A DNA stretch of 64,000 nucleotides from DATBVX01 sp963695985. GTDB lineage: Bacteria > Pseudomonadota > Gammaproteobacteria > Steroidobacterales > Steroidobacteraceae. The stretch covers positions 310,001 to 374,000 of the forward strand of contig CAVOIC010000011.1 of assembly GCA_963695985.1 (NCBI GenBank), in the 5' to 3' direction. Positions 53,436 to 61,491 of this stretch are shown here, piece after piece. Position numbers and translations under genes: made by a program. The notes beneath the pieces were generated by a model. It was not told where the DNA came from. It saw only the letters and a list, made by a program, of their open reading frames with translations, and ran no database searches. Numbering within the stretch: the stretch's first letter is position 1; each line of letters starts with the position of its first letter.

Positions 53436-53462
53436 GCGCAAGCGCGCTCGGCTTGTAGAAGA

Positions 53463-53783
53463 TCAGCTCGACTCGTCGAAGTAATCGAGCGGGCTCAGCC
53501 ACTGGCGCTCAGAGTTGAGCTCACCGTTGTCTTCGGTGTCTTCGGGCTCGACGTCGACCGAGCCGGTCCAGTCCTCCGGCGCCTCGGCCGCCTCGAGGAG
53601 AGAATCCTCCCACTGATCGGTCCAGGACTCGAAATCCAGTTCCTCCACCGTGCCGTCGAAGTGCTGCACTTCGATGGTGCCGTCATCCTCGTCGATCGCC
53701 ACGATTTCGAACAGCTCGCCACCTTGCCTGCGGTACCAGTCACCGACGACTGGCGCAGGTGTGCTCGGATTTCGTCCTTCCAT
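53463..53783 (-). CDS. Small acidic protein, DUF6763-like
   Basis: 106 residues from the ATG at 53783, behind GAGGGG about ten bases upstream. The first half contains GDWYRRQGGELFEIVAIDE and GTIEVQHFDGTVEELDFESW, a small beta-rich domain that I associate with DUF6763. The second half is strongly acidic. There is no signal peptide. Function is unknown. Confidence 0.7.
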   Translation of the reverse strand: MEGRNPSTPAPVVGDWYRRQGGELFEIVAIDEDDGTIEVQHFDGTVEELDFESWTDQWEDSLLEAAEAPEDWTGSVDVEPEDTEDNGELNSERQWLSPLDYFDESS

Positions 53784-53919
53784 CGTTAGGGCCCCTCTTG
53801 TGGTCCTCGTATCGACGCGCCTCGTGCTGCGAGCCATCCGCCACTGCTATGCTCGCGCGAACTCAAGTGTCAGCCCAGAGTCGCACGCGAGGCAAGCGCA
53901 ATATTTTCCGCACAGCATC

Positions 53920-54546
53920 ATGATTGAAGCGCTCATCAAGTTTTTCGTGCTGTTCTTCGTGGTCGTCGAACCGATCAGTCTGATTCCGATGTACGCCGCG
54001 CTCACTGAAGGCGCGAGCTCAGGTTACAAGCGCAAGATGGCGTCTAAGGCCGTGATCCTCGCCGGTCTCATCCTCATCGCTTTCGCTCTCGTTGGCGGGA
54101 AGCTCCTCGAGACGATGGACATCAGCTTGAACGCTTTTCGCATCTTCGGTGGCCTGATGCTGTTCCTGATCGCGCTCGACATGGTCTACGTGCGTCCGTC
54201 GGGCGCACGCACCACGACCCGCACCGAAGAAGAGGAGGCCAAGCACCGCCCGGATATTGCGGTGTTTCCCCTAGCGTTCCCGTTCATCGCCGGACCCGGC
54301 GCGCTCGCGACCATCCTACTGGTTACCGGAGACTTGTCGCGCACGTCGCTGCTTTTCCTCGGGATGATGTTCGTGGTCGTGCTGGTGCTAGTGATTACAT
54401 TCGCGCTGATGCTGCTCACGCCGGCCGTGATGCGCGTAGTGGGGGTGACAGGCGGCAACGTGGTGAGCCGCCTCACCGGTGTCATTTTGGGGGCACTCGC
54501 CGTGCAGTTCGTGATCGACGGCGTGAAGGGAAGCCTGGCGGGCTAA
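53920..54546 (+). CDS. MarC family integral membrane protein
   Basis: 208 residues from ATG 53920; the frame is open to 53650, but the membrane protein starts here. Six hydrophobic helices, with FFVVVEPISLIPMYAALT in the first, GGLMLFLIALDMVY in the third and FPLAFPFIAGPGALATILL in the fourth, are characteristic of MarC. A His/Glu-rich cytoplasmic loop separates two halves. MarC proteins have no agreed function despite their name. The stop overlaps the convergent trmB stop by four bases. Confidence 0.88.
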   Translation: MIEALIKFFVLFFVVVEPISLIPMYAALTEGASSGYKRKMASKAVILAGLILIAFALVGGKLLETMDISLNAFRIFGGLMLFLIALDMVYVRPSGARTTTRTEEEEAKHRPDIAVFPLAFPFIAGPGALATILLVTGDLSRTSLLFLGMMFVVVLVLVITFALMLLTPAVMRVVGVTGGNVVSRLTGVILGALAVQFVIDGVKGSLAG

Positions 54547-55244
54547 CGCTTCCGGTACTCGAGATCCCACACCCCATGCCCGAGGCGCTGCCCGCGGCGC
54601 TCGAACCGTGTGAGCGAGCGGATCGATGGCCGCGCTGAGTATTCGCCCGAGCCCGCGCAGTTGATAAGCCCGGCGCAGGCATCGAGCACCTCCCGCATCT
54701 GCTCCGCGTAGGGCTGCCAGTCGGTCGCGAGCCGCAGGATCCCCCCGCAACGCAACTTGCACGCCAGCAGGTCGGCGAATTGGCCCTGGATCAGCCGGCG
54801 CTTGTGGTGGCGCGTCTTCGGCCAGGGATCGGGGAAGAAAATGAAAATTTCGTCAAACGAGTCGTCAGCGAGCCGGTGTGTAAGCACCTCAACGGCATCG
54901 TGACGGAACAGGCGCAGATTGGTGAGCCCGCGAGCCTCGGCTTGCAGCAGTGCCCGGCCGACTCCGGGCTCGTGAACTTCGATGCCGACACAGTCCCAAT
55001 CACCTCGCTGCGCCGCGACTTCTACGAGAACCTCGCCATTGCCAAAGCCGATTTCGAGGAGCCGCGGAGCGCATCGGCCAAAGACCGCGTCGAGGTCGAC
55101 GGTGCGTGGGACGTACTCGAGGCCGAACTTCGGCCACAGCGCTTGGAGTGCGCGCGCCTGTGCCGGCGTGATGCGGCCAGTGCGACGAACGTAGCTGCGC
55201 ACCTGGCGTCGCGCGCTCTCGGGGACTGATGCTGCAGCGGACAT
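54543..55244 (-). CDS. trmB: tRNA (guanine-46 N7)-methyltransferase
   Basis: 233 residues. LEIGFGNGEVLVEVA is the SAM-binding site. IFFPDPWPKTRHHKRRLIQ is the TrmB signature, and RLATDWQPYAEQM and SLTRFERRGQRLGHGVWDL complete the family. It methylates G46 in the variable loop of tRNA. TAGAGT at 55251-55256 on the minus strand lies six bases before the ATG with no ribosome site, another possible leaderless start. Confidence 0.94.
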   Translation of the reverse strand: MSAAASVPESARRQVRSYVRRTGRITPAQARALQALWPKFGLEYVPRTVDLDAVFGRCAPRLLEIGFGNGEVLVEVAAQRGDWDCVGIEVHEPGVGRALLQAEARGLTNLRLFRHDAVEVLTHRLADDSFDEIFIFFPDPWPKTRHHKRRLIQGQFADLLACKLRCGGILRLATDWQPYAEQMREVLDACAGLINCAGSGEYSARPSIRSLTRFERRGQRLGHGVWDLEYRKR

Positions 55245-55404
55245 GAGGCTACTCTAGTCCCAGACGTGCCCTGCGCCACAGCGCGAAATGTCCCGGGACA
55301 ATCCCGAGGATTGATCGCGCTCGGCCCTTCACCCAGAATTTCGCCCTTGCCCGCAGTGCCGCCGCGTGCATGTGGCATCGTGCTTCAGTGTGAGGAGATC
55401 TCGA

Positions 55405-56076
55405 ATGGTCAAGGACCGCATGGCAGTCCTCGCGACGATGATGGACGTCGGCTTGGTGCCGGTCTTCTATCACCCGGACGTCGAGGTCTGCAAGAAAATC
55501 ATCCAGGCCTGCGCCAATGGCGGCGCTAAGTGCATCGAGTTCACCAACCGCGGTGAGTTCGCCGCGCATGTCTTCCTCGAGGTCACGCGTCACTTTGCCA
55601 AGGCAGACCCCAGCGTGATCATGGGCGTGGGCTCCATCGTGGATGCCCCGACCGCGGGCATCTACATCGCGAACGGCGCGCGCTTCGTGGTGGGCCCGGT
55701 ACTCAATCCCGATGTCGCCAAGCTCTGTAACCGCCGCAAGATCCCTTACAGCCCGGGCTGTGGCAGCGCCTCGGAAATCGGATTCGCCGAAGAGCTCGGC
55801 TGTGAGATCGTGAAGGTATTTCCCGCCGGGCCGGTCGGCGGCCCGGAGTTCGTGAAGGCCATTCTCGCTCCCTGCCCCTGGACGCGCATCATGCCGACCG
55901 GCGCGGTCGATACTACGGAAGAATCGCTGCGCGCCTGGTTTGGCGCCGGCGTCGCCGCAGTCGGCATGGGTGCCAATCTCATCACCAAGCAGGTGCTCGA
56001 GAAGCAGGACTACGCGAGCCTCGAGGCGAAAGTGCGCCAGACGATTCAGCTCATCAAGACCATCCGCGGGAAATAG
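55405..56076 (+). CDS. eda: 2-keto-3-deoxy-phosphogluconate (KDPG/KHG) aldolase
   Basis: 223 residues from the ATG at 55405, with GAGGAG nine bases before it. GLVPVFYHPDVEVCKKII, then CIEFTNRGEFA with the conserved Glu, and VVGPVLNPDVAKLC, IPYSPGCGSASEIGFA, and IVKVFPAGPVGGPEFVKA with the Schiff-base Lys. It splits KDPG to pyruvate and glyceraldehyde-3-phosphate in the Entner-Doudoroff pathway. The kinase gene follows after three bases. The sequence is somewhat longer than E. coli Eda and fits the branch paired with PfkB kinases. Confidence 0.92.
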   Translation: MVKDRMAVLATMMDVGLVPVFYHPDVEVCKKIIQACANGGAKCIEFTNRGEFAAHVFLEVTRHFAKADPSVIMGVGSIVDAPTAGIYIANGARFVVGPVLNPDVAKLCNRRKIPYSPGCGSASEIGFAEELGCEIVKVFPAGPVGGPEFVKAILAPCPWTRIMPTGAVDTTEESLRAWFGAGVAAVGMGANLITKQVLEKQDYASLEAKVRQTIQLIKTIRGK

Positions 56077-56079
56077 CTC

Positions 56080-57186
56080 ATGGCGGACAACGTGCTCAAG
56101 ATCCGGCCCGCGGGCGACACCCGTTGGGACTGCGCCGCCCTGGGCGAAGTGATGCTGCGCTTCGACCCCGGTTTCGGCCGCGTGCGCAACGCGCGCAGCT
56201 TCCAGGTGTGGGAAGGCGGCGGCGAATACAACGTGGCACGCGCGATGCGCAAGTGCTGGGGCAAGCGCGCCGCCGTGGTCACCGCGCTGCCGGCGAACGA
56301 TCTCGGTTGGCTGGTGGAAGACTTCATCTTGCAGGGCGGCGTCGACCTGTCGCACGTCATGTGGCGCGACTTCGACGGCATCGGCCGCAACACGCGCGTC
56401 GGACTCAATTTCACCGAGAAGGGATTCGGCATTCGCGCTGCGCTCGGCTGTTCCGACCGCGGCCATTCCGCCGCCTCGCAGCTCAAGCCGGGCGAAGTGA
56501 ACTGGGAAAAGCTGTTCGGCGAGGAGGGCGTGCGCTGGTTTCACACCGGCGGCATCTTCGCCGCGCTCGCCTCGAACACCGCTGAAACCGTCATCGAGGC
56601 GGTCGAGGTCGCCCGCAAGCACGGCACCATCGTGTCCTACGATCTCAACTACCGCGCCTCGCTCTGGAAGAGCCAGGGCGGCAAGGCAGGCGCACAGCGG
56701 GTCAACCGCAGCATCGCGAAGTACGTCGACGTGATGCTCGGCAACGAAGAGGATTTCACCGCGTGCCTCGGCTTCGAAGTCGAGGGGCTCGATGAGCACC
56801 TCTCCGCGATCGACCCGGCAAACTTCAAGAAGATGATCCAGACCGCGGTCAAAGAGTTTCCCAACTTCAAGGTCGCGGCGACAACGCTGCGCAACGCGCG
56901 CACCGCAACCTTCAACGACTGGTCGGCGATCCTGTATGCCGGTGGGCAGTTCTACCAGTCTGCAATGCGCGAAAATCTCGAGATCTACGATCGCGTCGGC
57001 GGCGGCGACGGTTTCGCCTCCGGGCTGGCGTACGGCTTTCTCGAAGGCAAGGGTCCGCAGGCAGCCGTCGAATACGGGGCGGCGCACGGCGCGCTCGCGA
57101 TGACGACACCTGGCGACACCTCGATGGTCAACGCTAAAGAAGTCGAAGCGGTGATGCAGGGAAAGGGTGCGCGCGTCATCCGCTGA
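56080..57186 (+). CDS. kdgK: PfkB-family 2-keto-3-deoxygluconate kinase
   Basis: 368 residues. The PfkB fold shows CAALGEVMLRFDP at the substrate end, EGGGEYNVARAM, and the catalytic anion-hole segment RVGGGDGFASGLAYG with Asp as base. SYDLNYRASLWKS and MLGNEEDFTACLGF lie between. It phosphorylates 2-keto-3-deoxygluconate to KDPG, the substrate of the aldolase encoded just upstream, so the pair forms a small operon for sugar-acid use. The exact sugar is inferred from context. Confidence 0.85.
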   Translation: MADNVLKIRPAGDTRWDCAALGEVMLRFDPGFGRVRNARSFQVWEGGGEYNVARAMRKCWGKRAAVVTALPANDLGWLVEDFILQGGVDLSHVMWRDFDGIGRNTRVGLNFTEKGFGIRAALGCSDRGHSAASQLKPGEVNWEKLFGEEGVRWFHTGGIFAALASNTAETVIEAVEVARKHGTIVSYDLNYRASLWKSQGGKAGAQRVNRSIAKYVDVMLGNEEDFTACLGFEVEGLDEHLSAIDPANFKKMIQTAVKEFPNFKVAATTLRNARTATFNDWSAILYAGGQFYQSAMRENLEIYDRVGGGDGFASGLAYGFLEGKGPQAAVEYGAAHGALAMTTPGDTSMVNAKEVEAVMQGKGARVIR

Positions 57187-57200
57187 GCGCGCACCGCCGC

Positions 57201-57662
57201 TCAACGGCGCATCTGCAGCACCTGGCCGGCAAAGATCCCGTCGACGCTGTCGAGGTCGATGATCAACGGCTTGCCCTTGCGCTCCGGGTCCCGGTCGCGC
57301 TCGAGCGGATGCATCGTCTCGTAGACCTTGCGTCGCACCGCCTCGGTGTTGTCGATGCGTCCGCGCCCGCGGAACGTCACGAAGGCGCGCGAGTCGGGCG
57401 TGATATCACCGTACAGCAGCACGAGGTGCGGATTCTTCTCCAGCCCTGCGGCCAGTCCGCCTTTGCTCGGTCGTACCCAGATAGCAAGTTGCGTCTCGCT
57501 GTACGCCTGGGTGCTGCCACGGAACGAGAGTTGCGGGCGCTGATCGGCGCTCACGTAGGCGACGCTGATGGGGCGAGTGCGGGCGAACGCGGTGGTGACC
57601 GCCTCCTGTAACGCGGGTGGAAGCTTCAGTTCGGTGAGCGGTGGCGGCATCTTGGTGTTCAT
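57201..57662 (-). CDS. Pyridoxamine 5'-phosphate oxidase family protein
   Basis: 153 residues from ATG 57662, with GAGG six bases upstream. The split-barrel flavin-binding fold is suggested by RPISVAYVSADQRPQLSFRGS, LAIWVRPSKGGLAAGLEKNPH and FVTFRGRGRIDN. Such small proteins bind FMN or F420 and reduce unknown substrates. It converges on kdgK with 14 bases between stops. Substrate unknown. Confidence 0.78.
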   Translation of the reverse strand: MNTKMPPPLTELKLPPALQEAVTTAFARTRPISVAYVSADQRPQLSFRGSTQAYSETQLAIWVRPSKGGLAAGLEKNPHLVLLYGDITPDSRAFVTFRGRGRIDNTEAVRRKVYETMHPLERDRDPERKGKPLIIDLDSVDGIFAGQVLQMRR

Positions 57663-57814
57663 TCGGACCTCGCGAGAGTTCGGGGCCACGGATCATGGCG
57701 AAACCACATGCACCCTTACGCAGCTGAGCCACCGCGCACGCCGGCTCGCCTGTAAACTGCCTGAATTTCAACTTTAGACCGACTTCTCTCCGGCCACACT
57801 ACGGAAATTCCACG

Positions 57815-59206
57815 ATGCACAGACGCCTCTTGTTCCTCGCCACAGTCCTGCTGGCGGCGACCGTCGCGCGGGCCGACGCGCCGCCGGTCGTTCGTGCACA
57901 AGCGCTTGAGATCTATCGCAAGGTCATCGCATACCAGACCTCGATCGGCCTGCACCAGGTGCCGGCGATGGCGGAATACCTTGCCGGCAAGTTTCGCGAG
58001 GGCGGCTTCGCCAGCGAGGACATCCACATCCTGCCGCTCGGTGAAACGGCATCTCTCGTCGTGCGCTATCGCGGCGATGGCAGCGGCGGAAAGCCGATAC
58101 TGCTTCTCGCTCACATGGATGTCGTCACGGCCAATCGCGAGGAATGGGAACGTGATCCGTACCAGCTGATCGAAGAGAACGGGTTTTTCTTCGGCCGCGG
58201 CACCTATGACGTCAAGGGCGATCTGACACAAATTGCCACCACGTTCCTGCGCCTGAAGGCCGAGCATTTTGTACCCACGCGGGACCTGGTGATCGTGTTC
58301 ACAGGCGATGAGGAGACTGAGCAGGACACGACCCGCGATCTGGTAACGAATCACCGCGACCTGGTCGAAGCCGAGTTCGCATTGAACGGCGATGGTGGAG
58401 AGGGCAGTTTCGACGAGCGCACCGGAAAGCCGCAGGTGTACAGGATACAAGGCGCCGAAAAGTCCTCGGTGACTTTTGAGTTGACGATTCACAATCCCGG
58501 CGGGCACAGCTCGCGGCCGCGCAGCGACAACGCGATTTACCAACTCGCGGATGTGCTCAAGGCCGTGCAAGCCTATCGCTTTCCGGTGATGTGGAACGAT
58601 TGGACACTCGGTGATCTGAAAGCTTCAGCCGCCGTGACTCCGGGCGAACTTGGCCAGGCGATGGCTCGTTTTGCGCAGGATCCGCGCGATGAGGCCGCCG
58701 CAGAGACCCTGTTCCAGAGTCCTGCGGATGTCGGTCGAACTCGTACCACCTGTGTCGCGACGATGCTGAAAGCAGGCCACGCTCCGAACGCGCTGCCTCA
58801 GACAGCCACCGCGACCATTAATTGCCGCGTCTTCCCGGGTATGAGCCTCGATGAGGTGAAAGGCACCCTGCAGCGACTTGCGGGCGATCAGGTGAACGTG
58901 CAGGTTATTAACAACCCGGCGCTCGCCAAGCCTTCACCCATTCGCGCCGACGTGATGTCGGCTGTCGCGAAGGCGGTGCACAGCATCTATCCGGGAATCC
59001 CGATCGTGCCGGAAATGGTTTCATACGCCACCGATGGGGCGATCTTCAGCCAGGCGGGCATTCCGACCTACGGGGTATCGGCCGCGTTCAGCAAGGAAAG
59101 TGACGTTCTTTCTCACGGTCTGAACGAGCGTCTGCCCGTCAGTTCCTTCTACAACGGCCTGACACACTACTACGTGCTGCTGAAGGAGCTTGCGGGCAAG
59201 CACTGA
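57815..59206 (+). CDS. M20 family metallopeptidase, exported
   Basis: 463 residues. A signal peptide (LLFLATVLLAATVARA) indicates export. The di-zinc site shows LLAHMDVVTANREEW, GTYDVKGDLTQ, FTGDEETEQDT with the catalytic Glu, the bridging Asp, and SHGLNERLPVSSFYNG with the last His. The lid domain includes IHNPGGHSSRPRSDNAIYQLA. The closest groups are periplasmic di- and carboxypeptidases. It is transcribed alone, with 76 bases before the tRNA-Gly gene. Confidence 0.9.
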   Translation: MHRRLLFLATVLLAATVARADAPPVVRAQALEIYRKVIAYQTSIGLHQVPAMAEYLAGKFREGGFASEDIHILPLGETASLVVRYRGDGSGGKPILLLAHMDVVTANREEWERDPYQLIEENGFFFGRGTYDVKGDLTQIATTFLRLKAEHFVPTRDLVIVFTGDEETEQDTTRDLVTNHRDLVEAEFALNGDGGEGSFDERTGKPQVYRIQGAEKSSVTFELTIHNPGGHSSRPRSDNAIYQLADVLKAVQAYRFPVMWNDWTLGDLKASAAVTPGELGQAMARFAQDPRDEAAAETLFQSPADVGRTRTTCVATMLKAGHAPNALPQTATATINCRVFPGMSLDEVKGTLQRLAGDQVNVQVINNPALAKPSPIRADVMSAVAKAVHSIYPGIPIVPEMVSYATDGAIFSQAGIPTYGVSAAFSKESDVLSHGLNERLPVSSFYNGLTHYYVLLKELAGKH

Positions 59207-59241
59207 ACCGGGCGGGCAGGTGGACTTGACCGACGCCACCG

Positions 59242-59271
59242 TTGCCCATCCGGCAGGCGCCCTCGTAGAAT
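59242..59271 (+). promoter_or_regulatory. Promoter of the tRNA-Gly gene
   Basis: TTGCCC (59242-59247), 18 bases, then TAGAAT (59266-59271). Transcription would start near 59278, about five bases before the mature tRNA. A TTGACC at 59226 is a less likely -35. Confidence 0.5.
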
Positions 59272-59282
59272 CACAGGCCCGC

Positions 59283-59356
59283 GCGGGTGTAGCTCAATGG
59301 TAGAGCTCTTGGTTCCCAACCAAGTGACGAGGGTTCGATTCCCTTCACCCGCTCCA
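59283..59356 (+). tRNA. tRNA-Gly (anticodon CCC)
   Basis: A 74-base cloverleaf. The acceptor stem GCGGGTG pairs with CACCCGC, discriminator T, and CCA is encoded. The D arm has AGCTC-AATGGTA-GAGCT. The anticodon arm CTTGG-TTCCCAA-CCAAG gives anticodon CCC, which reads GGG codons. The T arm has GGGTTCGATTCCC. Confidence 0.97.
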
Positions 59357-59402
59357 TTTCGCTGCCTGGCCGCATCCGCTGCGGTAGTCATGTGATCGAG
59401 GG

Positions 59403-60128
59403 CTACTTCATCCTCCGCAGGATTAGCGTCAGATTGTTGTAACGCCAGGCAAACTTGCCAAGAGAGAGGGCCGAAACGGTTCGCATTACGGCTCGCATCA
59501 AGCTGCCCCCTCTCTGGCTCGTGTAGTAGCCGTGCCCGTGTTCCTCAAGTATCTCGAGGCCGTGAGTACGGCAGAATTCCCGAATGCCTGTGATGGTACA
59601 GATGGAATCATAGACCACCGGGTAGGGTGCGTGCCCAGGCTGCCCCGCGGTCTTTGTGCCTTCGATCCAGCGCTTCCAAGCTGCATGTGCCCAAAGCGGG
59701 GTCCACCGCGTGAGGAAGCCAAAGGCAGTATTGCGGTCAGGAAACTGCAAGACAATGAGCCCGCCGGGGCGCACCCATTCAGCGAAATTCTTGAGCACAC
59801 GTTCTGCACCGTCGATGTGCTCGAGCACGAAGGCACAATAGACAACATCGAAACTATTGGCCTGCAATTGCACGGTGCGAAGATCAGCAACGTGAGCGCG
59901 TTCGAGGTCGCGACGTGCCGACAGGGCCGTTTCGTCGAGATCAATTCCGGTGAGATGCACCGTGGTACCGTCGAGCTTCAGCGGCCAGTACCGTCCACAG
60001 CCCGCTTCGAGAATGTAGAGATCATTGCCGAGCGATTGAAGATAACGCTCGATCATGCGACGGTTGTCGCTCTCGCTATTCAAGAGATGCACGCTCGGTG
60101 CGACGGACGCACTAGACCTGCCAGCCAT
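59403..60128 (-). CDS. Class I SAM-dependent methyltransferase
   Basis: 241 residues. YILEAGCGRYWPL is the SAM motif I, LTGIDLDETAL motif II, and FDVVYCAFVLEHIDGAERVL motif IV, followed by WVRPGGLIVLQFPD. The C-terminal ~90 residues may hold the substrate site and include a Trp/His-rich stretch. The class resembles methyltransferases of surface polysaccharide or lipid synthesis, but the substrate is unknown. It lies 46 bases past the tRNA-Gly gene on the opposite strand; no repeat of the tRNA 3' end is seen. Confidence 0.82.
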   Translation of the reverse strand: MAGRSSASVAPSVHLLNSESDNRRMIERYLQSLGNDLYILEAGCGRYWPLKLDGTTVHLTGIDLDETALSARRDLERAHVADLRTVQLQANSFDVVYCAFVLEHIDGAERVLKNFAEWVRPGGLIVLQFPDRNTAFGFLTRWTPLWAHAAWKRWIEGTKTAGQPGHAPYPVVYDSICTITGIREFCRTHGLEILEEHGHGYYTSQRGGSLMRAVMRTVSALSLGKFAWRYNNLTLILRRMK

Positions 60129-60371
60129 CGTTAACCTGTCGTATTCCCTGACTACGTGGGCGCGATTTGTTAACCGGTCGGAGCAGAGCTGCTGCTTACG
60201 CCATCAACTCCCCGGCTGAGGCACGCGTGTGTGCGAAGTCCGACCGCGATTGAGTCTCCACATTCGCGCACAACATTGGGAGCGCGGTGGAGCACTATAT
60301 TGCACCGTCCGAAAGTGGCGCAACCCGGCCGCGAAACGTACGCTCCAGCTAGAGTGGGGCTTCGCCGCCGG

Positions 60372-61382
60372 CTAACTCGCGAATCGCGTGCGATATTCTG
60401 CGGGCGTGACGCCGAGCGCGCGCCGAAACGCACGGCGCAGAGACTGTTCGTCCTGGAAGCCGCAGCGCCGCGCGACCCCCTTGAGGCGATCGGCGCCATC
60501 CTCGATGCAATGACGTGCTTCTTCGACACGCACGCGCTGCACGAAGGCCGCCGGCGATACGCCGACCGTGGTTCGGAACAGCCGCGAAAAATGCCGAACG
60601 CTCAGTCCCGCCATCTGCGCGAGCCTCTCCACCGAGAGCTCCCCATCGAGATGCTCCAGCACCCAGAGCTGCACCTTCCCAAAGCGGTCCTCGCGCTGCT
60701 GCGCCTGCAGGTAGCGACTGAACTGGGACTGTCCTCCAGGGCGCTTGAGGAACATGACGAGCTCCTGGGCCACCGCGAGCGCCACCGCCTTGCCCCAGTC
60801 CTCCTCGACCATCGCGAGCGCCATGTCCATGCCGGCCGTGACACCGGCCGAGGTATAGATGTTGCCGTTGCGCACGTAGAGCGCATCGGCATTGACGTCG
60901 CAACCCGGCACCGCACGCGCCAGGCGGTCGCAGTACGCCCAGTGAGTGGTTGCGGATTTGTGATCGAGAAGCCCGCAGGCCGCGAGCACGAAGGCCCCGG
61001 TGCAGATCGAGCCCACACGCTCGACCGTGCGTGCCTTGCGCTGAATCCAGCGGATCACTTCGCGGTTGTGCGTCACGGCCTCGTAGCCGATCCCGCCCGC
61101 GAGCAGCAGCGTGTCGATGCGCTCGACGTCGCGGAAGGAGCGCTCGGCGACGAGCCTGAGCCCGCCCGAGGTCGCGAAGGCGCCTGCGGACGGCGCAACG
61201 AGCTCGATCTCGTAAGCGGGCACACGCAGCGCGCGATGGTCACGCAGCCAGCGTGATGTGCGTGCGAACACCTCGAGCGGGCCCGTGATGTCGAGCACCT
61301 GCGCGTCCGCGTAGGCGAGCATCACGACGCGATGCGTCTTGGCGCGCTTCGGCGAAGCGGCGAGAGCGTTACGCCTTGGCAT
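60372..61382 (-). CDS. GlxA-type AraC-family regulator with DJ-1/PfpI domain
   Basis: 336 residues. The N-terminal DJ-1/PfpI domain (VVMLAYADAQVLDITGPLEVF to RVGSICTGAFVLAACGLL with the nucleophile-like Cys, then ATTHWAYCDRLA) is fused to two AraC-type helix-turn-helix motifs (LSVERLAQMAGLSVRHFSRLF and RRCGFQDEQSLRRAF). GATACT at 61389-61394 lies six bases before the ATG. Such regulators often control catabolic or detoxification genes. The next gene upstream is the amidohydrolase on the same strand. Ligand unknown. Confidence 0.88.
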   Translation of the reverse strand: MPRRNALAASPKRAKTHRVVMLAYADAQVLDITGPLEVFARTSRWLRDHRALRVPAYEIELVAPSAGAFATSGGLRLVAERSFRDVERIDTLLLAGGIGYEAVTHNREVIRWIQRKARTVERVGSICTGAFVLAACGLLDHKSATTHWAYCDRLARAVPGCDVNADALYVRNGNIYTSAGVTAGMDMALAMVEEDWGKAVALAVAQELVMFLKRPGGQSQFSRYLQAQQREDRFGKVQLWVLEHLDGELSVERLAQMAGLSVRHFSRLFRTTVGVSPAAFVQRVRVEEARHCIEDGADRLKGVARRCGFQDEQSLRRAFRRALGVTPAEYRTRFAS

Positions 61383-61388
61383 GAGCGC

Positions 61389-61394
61389 AGTATC
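61389..61394 (-). promoter_or_regulatory. -10-like hexamer of the GlxA-type regulator
   Basis: GATACT on the minus strand followed by six bases (GCGCTC) and the ATG. No ribosome site is visible. Confidence 0.35.
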
Positions 61395-61491
61395 GCACCG
61401 CCGCAGTTCGTCCGAAGGTCAACGACACGTCATTTTCGGCCAACACTACCCGCAGCGCCGTGCCGAGGGACTGCATGGGCGGGATGGACCG

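Noticed and set aside
55249..57204. 651-codon open frame on the minus strand
   Set aside because: It is the antisense mirror of eda and kdgK. Both plus-strand genes show complete family motifs, and long antisense frames are expected in DNA this rich in GC.
59283..60128. tRNA-Gly followed by a methyltransferase as a possible integration site
   Set aside because: No integrase is present and no direct repeat of the tRNA 3' end was found nearby. The methyltransferase base composition does not stand out by eye.
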